Below the pieces are notes generated by a model. It had not been told where the DNA came from. It made no database searches and worked only from the letters and a program-made list of their open reading frames with translations. Of a DNA stretch of 64,000 nucleotides, positions 54,780-64,000 are shown in pieces (positions within the stretch are counted from its first letter, which is position 1; each line of letters starts with the position of its first letter). Made by a program: the position numbers and the translations under genes. The stretch lies in the NCBI GenBank assembly GCA_020847985.1, contig JADLBC010000054.1:1-64000 (forward strand). Direction: 5' to 3'. This DNA is from Dehalococcoidia bacterium. GTDB lineage: Bacteria; Chloroflexota; Dehalococcoidia; Tepidiformales; Tepidiformaceae.

Positions 54780-56300
54780 TCAGGCTTCCGGCGCGTACTG
54801 GCCGATGCGGAAGATGACGAATTCGGCGGGCTTCACGGGGGCGATGCCGATATCAACGATGAGCTGCCCGGCGTCGCGGGTCGCCTGCGGGTTGTTCTCG
54901 GCGTCGCACTTCACGAAGAAGGCCTGGTCGGCGGTAGCGCCGAAGAGGGCGCCATCCATGTAGACGCGCGTGAGGAAGGCCTTGATGTCGCGCTTGACGC
55001 GCTCCCACAGGTCCATGTTGTTGGGCTCGAAGACGACCCACTGGGTGCCGTTGAAGATCGACTTCTCGACGTAGTTGAAGAGGCGGCGGACGTTAAGGTA
55101 CCGCCAGGAGGCATCGCTGGAGAGCGTACGGGCGCCCCAGACGCGGATGCCACGACCGGGGAAGCTGCGGATGCAGTTCACGCCAACGGGGTTGAGGACA
55201 CCCTGCTCGGGGCTGGTGAGGCTGAGGCCCAGGCCGAGCACGCCGCGGACGACTTCGTTCGCCGGGGCCTTGTGCACGCCGCGCTCGCCATCACTGCGGG
55301 CCCAGACACCGGCCATGTGGCCGCTGGGGGGCATCATCATCGTGGTGGCGCCGCCGGGGATCGGGTTCGAGACCTGGATCCAGGGGTAGTACAGGGCGGC
55401 GTACTTAGAGTCGTAGCCGGCCTCCGTCATGCGCCAGTTGTAGGCCTGCTGGGCGTTGAGGCCCGGCGGGGTATCGAGGATGGCCACGCGGTCGCCCATG
55501 CGCTCGCAGTGGGCGATGAGGGCGAGCTGGACGGCCTTCACGCCGTCGGCATCGAGGACGCCCTGCTCATAGGCCGCCATGATGTCGGGGGCGCAGACCA
55601 TCGTCACCTGGTCCACCGCTTCGAGGCCGCCGAGGCCCGAGCGATCGGCCGCGTTGCCTTCGTAATCGGCGGGGGTCACGGGGACGACGGCGGCGGTGGA
55701 AGCGACGGTGAGGGCGTAGCTGCCGGCCTGCGGGGCGCGCTCCGGGACGCTGGCGCCCTGGATGCGAACTTCCTCAAGGGTGACAAGCGTGGAGGTCTTG
55801 TTGACGACCTCAAGCGCGTTCTTGGCACCCCGGGCCATGGTGAGGCCCTCGAACTTCTCTTCCTGGGCGCCCTTCTTGACGGTGAGGTTGAAGGTGTCCT
55901 CGGGGCCGTCGCTGACTTCCAGGGAGATGCCCTCGGAGCCGGCTTCGCGCGCGATAGCCTTCAGCGTCGTGGGATTGCCGCTGGCCTTGGCCGTGATCTC
56001 CGCGGCGGCGGCGGCCGGCGCGGCAGCCACATCGTCCTTGCCGACGCGGACGACGAAGGCGAGCGTGCCGCCGTTGTTGAAGTACCCGTGGACGGCCTGC
56101 GCCATGTAGGCACCGGGCACGAAGCCGCCAAAGGTCTCCTGGTACTGGGTCCAGTTGGCGACCATCACGGATTCGCCGATGGGACCCTTTTCAGCGAGGC
56201 CCAGGAAGGCGGCGACGGCGGTGCCAACGCCTTCGATGGGTTTCGTGCCGCGATCGACCTCTTCGACGTAGACGCCCGGCGTCAGATAAGCAGTGGCCAC
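54780..56300 (-). CDS. contractile tail sheath protein
   Basis: This 506-aa sheath subunit opens YLTPGVYVEEVDRGTKPIEGVGTAVAAFLGLAEKGP. An inserted, Ala-rich, less conserved domain lies at about 85-215. The conserved C-terminal half has YYPWIQVSNP, GVWARSDGERGVHKAPANEVVRG, RGIRVWGARTLSSDASWRYLNVRRLFNYVEKSI and VYMDGALFGATADQAFFVKCD. The start is GTG 56300 with AGGAGAG upstream; the longer frame lacks support. Contraction of this sheath drives the tube outward. Confidence 0.96.
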   Translation of the reverse strand: MATAYLTPGVYVEEVDRGTKPIEGVGTAVAAFLGLAEKGPIGESVMVANWTQYQETFGGFVPGAYMAQAVHGYFNNGGTLAFVVRVGKDDVAAAPAAAAAEITAKASGNPTTLKAIAREAGSEGISLEVSDGPEDTFNLTVKKGAQEEKFEGLTMARGAKNALEVVNKTSTLVTLEEVRIQGASVPERAPQAGSYALTVASTAAVVPVTPADYEGNAADRSGLGGLEAVDQVTMVCAPDIMAAYEQGVLDADGVKAVQLALIAHCERMGDRVAILDTPPGLNAQQAYNWRMTEAGYDSKYAALYYPWIQVSNPIPGGATTMMMPPSGHMAGVWARSDGERGVHKAPANEVVRGVLGLGLSLTSPEQGVLNPVGVNCIRSFPGRGIRVWGARTLSSDASWRYLNVRRLFNYVEKSIFNGTQWVVFEPNNMDLWERVKRDIKAFLTRVYMDGALFGATADQAFFVKCDAENNPQATRDAGQLIVDIGIAPVKPAEFVIFRIGQYAPEA

Positions 56301-56385
56301 GGGGACTCTCCTGGTGAGGGGGCGCTCTGCGTCCCCCTGGGATGGGCGCGGCAATCGTAACAGGATTGCAAGCGCGCGGGGCAAT

Positions 56386-56403
56386 CAGATCGTTGCCGAT
56401 CTG
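56386..56403. promoter_or_regulatory. inverted repeat upstream of the sheath gene
   Basis: Perfect 7-bp arms CAGATCG and CGATCTG surround 4 nt in the 147-bp gap between the Pvc16-like and sheath genes. On the minus strand a TTGCCC and a TACGAT hexamer follow (19-bp spacer), so an internal promoter with an operator is possible, but evidence is weak. Confidence 0.3.
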
Positions 56404-56447
56404 GAACGAACTACAGGGGATTTCAAGCGCGAATGCGGAATCGTCGT

Positions 56448-57278
56448 TTACACTGCCGCAAAAGCGATATCGAAGAGCGGCGATGGCACCTCGATTTCGT
56501 GCGTCACCGTCCGGCCGGACGCATCGGCGAGGCGCAGGCGGTGCTTTCCCGCCGGGAGATTGCCGAGGAAATAGCGCCCATCCGGCCCCGTGAGCGCGCT
56601 CATGGCGCTGCCTTCGACGCTCACCGTGATGCCCTCGAGGGGGCGCGGGTCCTCGCCCGCGGCGTAGACCATGCCGGCCGCGATCTGGAAGCGGTCGCGT
56701 TGCCCCTCGTCGCCGATGAGCCGGGCTTCGAACCCGGCTGAGCTCACGACGGGGAAGGGCACGGGCTCGTAGGGATCGAGCGGCACGAGCGCGACGAAGG
56801 CGAGGTTGGCGTGGAGGTCGTTATCCATCACGCCCCAGAAGTCGGCGGGCTTCGCGATGTGGTCCGGTGGGACGAGGCGCAGGAGCACGTCCTGGCCGAT
56901 GTCGCGCAGTGCCGGTGAAAGGAACTCACCCGGCATCGTGTCCGACCGGTAGAGGCAGGCGAGCACGGAAGCGAGGATGCGATGCTCGTCCGCGGGGTCC
57001 CGTGTCCAGGCGGTCACCATGTAGGCGACATCGAGGCGGCGCGGAGTGCGCCGGCGAACCACGACGTTCGAACCGGGAGCGCGTTCGTGTTCGAACGGCA
57101 TGTTCTGGAGCTCGGCGCGTTCGCGGATGTCGTAGAGGAAGAGGTTGATCGTCGGCCGGGAGAGCTTGGAAGACCACTCGCGCGTGGGGCGCTCGAAGCT
57201 GATGTCGATCTCGCCGGCGCGAATGGGGATGCCGGCCGTCAACAGCTGACGGAGGGCTTCGTCGATGTCGCTGAACAT
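56448..57278 (-). CDS. Pvc16/DUF4255-type tail terminator with carboxypeptidase-regulatory-like domain
   Basis: This 276-aa protein has the Pvc16 N-terminal domain (about 1-190; MFSDIDEALRQLLTAGIPI, LSRPTINLFLYDIRERAELQN, LDVAYMVTAWTRDPADEHRILASVL), which caps the sheath/tube. A C-terminal beta-sandwich of carboxypeptidase regulatory type follows (about 205-275; LEGITVSVEGSAMSALTGPDGRYFLGNLPAGKHRL). It lies 147 bp upstream of the sheath gene, the usual Afp16-sheath vicinity in this class. Confidence 0.9.
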   Translation of the reverse strand: MFSDIDEALRQLLTAGIPIRAGEIDISFERPTREWSSKLSRPTINLFLYDIRERAELQNMPFEHERAPGSNVVVRRRTPRRLDVAYMVTAWTRDPADEHRILASVLACLYRSDTMPGEFLSPALRDIGQDVLLRLVPPDHIAKPADFWGVMDNDLHANLAFVALVPLDPYEPVPFPVVSSAGFEARLIGDEGQRDRFQIAAGMVYAAGEDPRPLEGITVSVEGSAMSALTGPDGRYFLGNLPAGKHRLRLADASGRTVTHEIEVPSPLFDIAFAAV

Positions 57279-57298
57279 GGCGAGGCCCCCGGGCCTGT

Positions 57299-58186
57299 TT
57301 AGCCCTTCATCTCGTCGAGGGCGCGCTGGCCCTGGCCGGACACGACCGCGTCGGCGACCGAGTCAGCCTCGCGCTCGAAGGGGTCGTCGGCGGCGCCGAC
57401 GGTGAGCATGCGCGAGACGCCGCCTCCACCGCCGCGCTGTTGCACCACGTGGGTCAGCTCGTGGGCCATGAGGTTCATGTCGCCGGGGTTCTGGTCCTCG
57501 CGCAGGAAGATGTCGCTGCCGGTGGTGAAGGCCTTGGCCGTGATGGCGCGGTTGAGGGCGTCGGACTCGGCGTCGCGGTGGACGCGGACATCCGCAAAGG
57601 ATGTTCCGAGGGACGCTTCAGCGGTGGCACGCACGGTGTCCGAGAGGCCTGAGCCGCCGCCGCGCTTCGAATCGATGCGCGATTGGAGGTCCTCGCCGAC
57701 GGGGCCGCCCTCCAGCCCGACGGTTGGCGCCGCGGGGGCACGCTGGGCGAGCGCGGCATCGTGCTTGCCCTGCATCATCTCGTCCTCTTCGGCGCCAACG
57801 CGCTGGGCGAGCGCGGCGTCGTGCTTGCCCTGCTTCTCCTCCTCTTCGGCGCCAACGCGCTGGGCGAGCGCGGCATCGTGCTTGCCCTGCATCATCTCGT
57901 CCTCTTCGGCGCCAACGCGCTGGGCGAGCGCGGCATCGTGCTTGCCCTGCATCATCTCGTCCTCTTCGGCGCCAACGCGCTGGGCGAGCGCCACATCGTG
58001 CTTGCCCTGCATCATCTCGTCCTCTTCGGCGCCAACGCGCTGGGCGAGCATGCGCGCCACGTGCTGGTTGCCCAGTTGGCGCTGCATGCGAAGGAGCGGG
58101 TTGGCCGGGGCGGCGGCATCGGTTGTGTTCGCCTTCCGGCGGGCGGCGCCGCGCAGGGATTCGGATGCGTACTGGGACTCAACCAT
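57299..58186 (-). CDS. DUF4157 (eCIS core domain) protein with 20-residue repeats
   Basis: This 295-aa protein starts at ATG 58186 with GGAGGT 7 nt upstream. Residues 32-46 (LRMQRQLGNQHVARM) are a motif often found before DUF4157 domains. Residues 47-145 are five near-identical repeats, LAQRVGAEEDEMMQGKHDAA. Residues 180-250 are the DUF4157 domain with the zinc-protease motif AHELTHVVQQ (HELTH at 242-246). A short C-terminal domain has FEREADSVADAVV. DUF4157 is strongly linked to eCIS loci and is often present in cargo. It is probably an effector, cargo adaptor or processing protease. Confidence 0.88.
   Translation of the reverse strand: MVESQYASESLRGAARRKANTTDAAAPANPLLRMQRQLGNQHVARMLAQRVGAEEDEMMQGKHDVALAQRVGAEEDEMMQGKHDAALAQRVGAEEDEMMQGKHDAALAQRVGAEEEEKQGKHDAALAQRVGAEEDEMMQGKHDAALAQRAPAAPTVGLEGGPVGEDLQSRIDSKRGGGSGLSDTVRATAEASLGTSFADVRVHRDAESDALNRAITAKAFTTGSDIFLREDQNPGDMNLMAHELTHVVQQRGGGGGVSRMLTVGAADDPFEREADSVADAVVSGQGQRALDEMKG
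57752..58048 (-). repeat. five tandem 57-60-bp repeats in the DUF4157 gene
   Basis: Four units of 60 bp and one of 57 bp are almost identical at DNA level. The fourth unit carries EEEEKQ in place of EEDEMMQ, and the first ends DVA instead of DAA. A partial sixth unit (LAQR) follows. The low divergence indicates recent unequal exchange or slippage. Confidence 0.9.
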
Positions 58187-58264
58187 GGCGATACCTCCGG
58201 GGCGAGGTCCCGGCCGCTCTCGAGCGCCGGGAAGGCCGTGCGTCATCGTAACGCGTTCGCGCGA

Positions 58265-60357
<2,093 letters not shown>

Positions 60358-60358
<1 letters not shown>

Positions 60359-63300
60359 CAGCAGGTCACCGTCATGCCGGAGCGGAAGACCTGCCGGCCG
60401 CCGTAGAGGACGTCGATGGTGTGCGTGCCCGCCGTGGGGCCATAGGCGGAGGGCGTGAACGACGATCCGCCGCTGAGCGTCGATGGCCCGCCCTTCGGCA
60501 CTCCATCGATGAACCACTGGGCATAGCCGACGACATCGGAGGAGAAGGAGATGCCGCTGCAGCCACCACTGAGTGCCGCGCCCGCGAGGTACTGCACGTT
60601 TACCGTCACGGAATCGGGGGTGACGCAGGTGGTGAAGTTGCAGATGGTCGCGGTGACGGTGATCGCGGTGCCGGCCGCGCCCGGCGCGAGCGGGTAGACG
60701 GTCGTCCAGGTCTTCACGCCGGTGTCCCCGGACGGCGGGCTCGCCTTGGGCGCGTTCCAGACGACGGTGGTGAACTGGCCGACAAAGGTGGTTTCGCACG
60801 AGATCAGCCCGCGCTTGAGGTCGTACGGGTCGTAGGTGACATCGCAGAAGAGGCGCGCGTCGCTGACCGCCGGCGGGGGCGCTGCCGTCGGCGTCGTTGA
60901 AGGCGTGCCCGTGACGGTGGGCGTGCCCGGCGGCGGGAACTGCACCTTGACTTCGCTGGCGGTCGATTTGCAGGCCGAGAGGTTGCACGCCGAGAGCACC
61001 ACGGCCACGGTCGTGTCCTGCGGGAACGAAAACGAGAGTGTGTTCTTGTTCTGCCCCGAGGGTGCGGGCACGCCGTTGATGGTCCAGTTCTGGCTCGTCA
61101 CGGGCCCATCGATGGCGGCGTTGCACGCGACGGTGGCGTTCTTCGGGTCCTGCACGTAGGTGGTCGTACAGACGACGGTGACGTTGTTCGGCGCGCGCGG
61201 GGGCGTGGGCGTGGGCACGGCGACCGTCGCGGTGCCTCCGCCGGCCGTGCCCGTGGGGCTGCCACCGGGGACGGGAGTGCCGTTGGCGGGGGTGCCCGGG
61301 GTCGCGCCGGCAGGGGTGCCGCCGCCAGTGCCGCCGGCCCCGGCGCCGCCAGTGTTCCCGGCCGGCGCACTGCCCGAGGGCGTGGCCCCGGAAGGCGTCG
61401 CCGAGCCGGTGGCGCCGCCACCGCCGGGGGAAATCGCGCCCGTCACGGCGAACTCCGGTGCTTGCTTCGTGGGGTCGTAGCTCATTTGGATGACGAGCTG
61501 GCCCTGCCCATCCTCGCTGCGAAGTGCGACCTGCCCGAGGCGGTCGTAGGTATGGATGGCGACGGAGGTCTTTTCGCCGCGCGGGTCGGTCACTTCGATC
61601 TTGTACTGGCCGAGGGCGCCGGGGAGCGTGATCTGGTTCGTGCCGGCCTCGGCGGGCGGTGGGCTTTCGACGCAGGTGGGGTCGCGCCAGGCGTGCTTGA
61701 AGCGGTAGGTCGCGCCCTTGATGCCGACCTGCGCATCGGCGGCCGCCTCCGTCGGCGCGACCGTCTTCAGCGTGCCGACAACCTTCCCCTGGGCGTCGCT
61801 GACGCGCACGCGCACGTCCGAGGGCACCGTGATGGTGACGCCGGAGAGGTCGGTGGAGGGTTCGAACAGGACGGAGGAGAGGACCTTGTCCTTGTAGTCG
61901 ATGTAGCGCTTGCGGTCCGGGTAGTAGGGGTCGTTGATGAGGATGGTATCGCCATCGACACCGGTGGCGGCGACGTAGTGCCCGGGGAGTTCGAGGATGA
62001 CGAAGCGGCCGGCCTTGAGTTCGCTGCGGACCTCGTCTTCCTTGCCCGTGCCGACGCCGGCGAAGCGGATGGTGCGCGACCCGGGATGGGCACGGGCGAT
62101 CTCGGCGGAGAGCTGGTTGACGGCGCTCCAGACGACATCGCCGTAGACGTATCCGGTGCTGACCCAGCCGCGGCTGGTTTCGCGGGCCTGGCTGTTGAAC
62201 CACTCGTTCACGGTCTTCGGGTTCAGGGGCTGGCCGTCGGGCATGGTGAGGACCTGGAAGAGCGCCATGACAGAGGCGACGGAGGTGACGCCGCAGCCGC
62301 ACTGGTCGAAATCGGTGCCGCAGTAGGCCGAAGGGTACTGCTTGTCGTCGGAGCGGGCGTAGATGGTATCGGCCCAGGCGGGGTCGCGCTGCGAGAAATA
62401 GGGGGCGGCGGCGGGGCCGGAGAAGGCGGGCTGCTTGGTCGCGTCCTTCTTGTCGCACATGTGGACGCCGGCGTAGCGGTCCTCGGGGTTGGCGGCGCTG
62501 GCCTTCTTTTCGCCGCCCCCGACGAGTTCGCGCACATCGAGCACGATGTTGCGAGCGTAGTAGTAAGCGCTCGTGGGCGTGTGCGGCCAGCGCCAGTAGA
62601 CGAGCAGGCTGCCGAAGGTCATGAAGAGCAGCATCGTGAGGATGGCGGGCATCTTCCACGCCTGCAACGGCCGGACGATGTGAAGCTGGCCATCGGCGCT
62701 GATGCGCGCCGCCGGGTCGTTGGTGGCGACACCGGTGATGCGGAACGGCTGGATCAGCGGCTGGCCGAAGAGCTTGCGCTTCTGCGGGCGCACGCGCAGG
62801 CGAAGGATGCCCTCCGCGCCGGGTTCGAGGTGGATTGCGGGTGCTTCGAATTCGTAGACGAAGGTCTCTTCGTCGTCCTTGCCGGCGAGGGCGTACGTGG
62901 CGACGGAATTGCCGTGGTTCGCCGCGATGAGCTGAAAGTCGCGCCGCGACCGCACCGGCTTGAGGGCGATCTCGGTGCTCTCGAACGGCAGGACCGTGAC
63001 CTGCCCGGAGGTGACGACCTCGCGGCCCGTCTCGGACGAGGTGACCACCACGGAGAACGGGTAATCGCCGGCGCGCGATTCGGACCGCCGCAGGGGCTGG
63101 ATGACGATGGTGACCTCGGCCTGCTCACCCGGGGGGAGGAGCACGCGCGCGCTGCTCATGCGGATCCACTCGGGGGGGAGGCCGTCGATCGCGAGGTCCA
63201 GGCCATCGACCACACGGCCGCGGTTGCGAATGGTCAGGTAGGCGAGGCCGGGCGAGGTTCCGGGATCGATGGGTGTCGGTGGCAGGGCCAGCGAGCAATG

Positions 63301-63705
63301 GATGTCGGGGCTGAGGTCTTCCTCGGGAGCGCCTTCCTCGGCGGGGAGATCGGGCGTGCCCGGGACGGGGAGTACCGAGGGGGTCGCTTCGGCCGCGGCC
63401 ACGGGGGGCGCGACAAAGCGGAAGCGCGCGCTTCCAACCCGGAGTTCGGCGCCATCGTGCACGAGGGCGGGGCTCCCGGGCACGACCCGTTCGCCATCGA
63501 TGTAGGTGCCGGTTTCGGAGCCGAGGTCGTCGATGAGGAGGCGGCCAGATTCGACAAAGACGCGTGCGTGCTGGCGCGAGACGGAATGGTCATCGAGCAC
63601 GATCGTGCAGCCGGGAGCACGGCCGATGGTAAGCTGGGGCAGGTCGATGGGGTACTGACCGGGTGGGCCATCCGCCACCGCGAGTTCGAGAGTGCCGTAC
63701 TTCAC
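60358..63705 (-). CDS. FHA-transmembrane protein with C39-peptidase-like domain and Ig-like repeats (first gene of the operon)
   Basis: This 1,115-aa protein has an FHA domain at 1-98 with GRAPG (29-33), SVSRQHARV (41-49) and TGTYIDG (65-71). Two beta-sandwich regions follow (about 130-345), then a transmembrane helix (353-372). A C39-like cysteine-peptidase domain (about 434-600) has the catalytic Cys in DQCGCGVTSVASVM (C471 likely), His in LPGHYVAATG (H576) and Asn/Asp in ILINDPYY. A Pro/Gly/Thr linker (about 770-860) and two Cys-rich Ig-like domains complete it. FHA should face the cytosol and the peptidase the outside. It shares its first 350 residues' architecture with the protein at 41264-42712. 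Confidence 0.87.
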
Positions 63706-63749
63706 GCCGAAAACCCCATGTTACCTGCCGCAACGGCGGGCGAAGCCAG

Positions 63750-63778
63750 AGGATATCGGCGCGCGGCGGCGGGTTCCA
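63750..63778 (-). promoter_or_regulatory. candidate promoter of the injection-system operon
   Basis: On the minus strand TGGAAC (63778-63773) and TATCCT (63755-63750) are spaced by 17 bp. Predicted transcription start is near 63744, about 38 nt before ATG 63705. Confidence 0.45.
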
Positions 63779-63814
63779 CCATTTGGAAAGGCGTGTTCGA
63801 CCGGAAAGACCGGA

Positions 63815-64000
63815 TCAACTGAACGTCACTGGCTGGTCAACCGTACCGGCCGTGTACGGACCGCAGGCGGTGATGGACGCGCGGATTGTGCGGTTGCCGG
63901 CGGTGGGGAATCGCGTGCCCGGCACGGCGAAGGTGTACATGTTCGGGCCTGCCTGCGTGCCCGTGCCGATCGGGACGGTGCTGCCGTTGATGAGCACCTC
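63815..64000 (-). CDS. 3' end of a secreted or surface beta-sandwich protein (partial)
   Basis: The frame is open from the right edge to TGA at 63815-63817, encoding about 61 residues rich in Thr, Gly, Ala and Pro: TQAGPNMYTFAVPGTRF, RTIRASITACGPYTAGTVDQ. It resembles the Ig-like modules at the end of the FHA-C39 protein (single Cys in ITACGPYT compared with TICNFTTC). The true start is beyond the window. It is co-directional with, and 109 bp upstream of, the injection-system operon. Confidence 0.55.
   Translation of the reverse strand, partial: EVLINGSTVPIGTGTQAGPNMYTFAVPGTRFPTAGNRTIRASITACGPYTAGTVDQPVTFS

Noticed and set aside
57752-58048. Regular 60-bp direct repeats resembling a CRISPR array
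   Set aside because: Units are contiguous with no unique spacers and stay in frame within a protein-coding gene.

Overview
This window is dense, high-GC bacterial chromosome. Genes sit on both strands, often with touching or overlapping ends. No rRNA, tRNA, insertion sequence or CRISPR array is visible. The gene mix suggests a free-living aerobic heterotroph: complete-looking TCA enzymes, NAD biosynthesis, an acyl-CoA carboxylase subunit, a bactofilin, and a coiled-coil gene next to coaD. Chloroflexota is my best guess, with Actinomycetota as the alternative; this is inference from gene style and GC content, not a marker-gene result. Several genes have a TAnnnT -10-like hexamer exactly 6 nt before the start codon, which suggests frequent leaderless transcription.

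Left part (about 1-41.2 kb) is housekeeping. In order: acnA-icd (TCA cycle); an SGNH-like hydrolase; a bacterial-PH membrane protein and ilvE; nadB-nadC behind a palindrome that fits the NrtR operator type; def and eno with two downstream genes; a small lipoprotein; an acyltransferase-3 membrane protein; bipA/typA; a DUF1801 protein; a D-threonine-aldolase-like PLP enzyme; a 49-aa zinc-ribbon protein and an alpha/beta hydrolase; the operon greA-lysS-Nudix-serS with an attenuator-like hairpin in the greA leader; an HtrA-like protease with a GH18-like membrane protein, rsmD, coaD and a coiled-coil protein; bactofilin; leuS; an MgtC-like protein; an acyl-CoA carboxylase beta subunit; an Eis-like acetyltransferase; an HDOD protein; a lipid kinase; a double-VOC protein; and a Gfo/Idh/MocA oxidoreductase with a UDP-sugar dehydrogenase.

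Right part (about 41.3-63.7 kb) is a contractile injection system of the phage-tail-like (eCIS/Afp/PVC-related) class. It is encoded almost entirely on the minus strand. In transcription order: an FHA-TM-C39-peptidase-like protein, an AAA+ ATPase, a DUF4157 protein with near-identical 20-residue repeats, a Pvc16-type tail terminator, sheath, tube 1, a gp41-like assembly protein with a terminal zinc knuckle, a DUF6760-like small protein, tube 2, a giant 1,647-aa Ala/Pro-rich low-complexity protein, a LysM tube/baseplate adaptor, a VgrG-like spike, a gp25-like wedge protein, a baseplate-J-like protein and a tail-I-like protein. A second FHA-TM protein, clearly paralogous to the first but ending in an SH3-like domain, converges on the cluster from the far end.

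I see no tail fibre, no conventional tape measure and no recognisable toxin. Together with the two membrane-anchored FHA proteins this suggests a membrane-associated, phospho-regulated machine rather than a freely released particle (inference). The most novel-looking parts are the paired FHA proteins, the giant protein with alternating [IVL]AR and LPLA motifs, and the recently expanded DUF4157 repeats.
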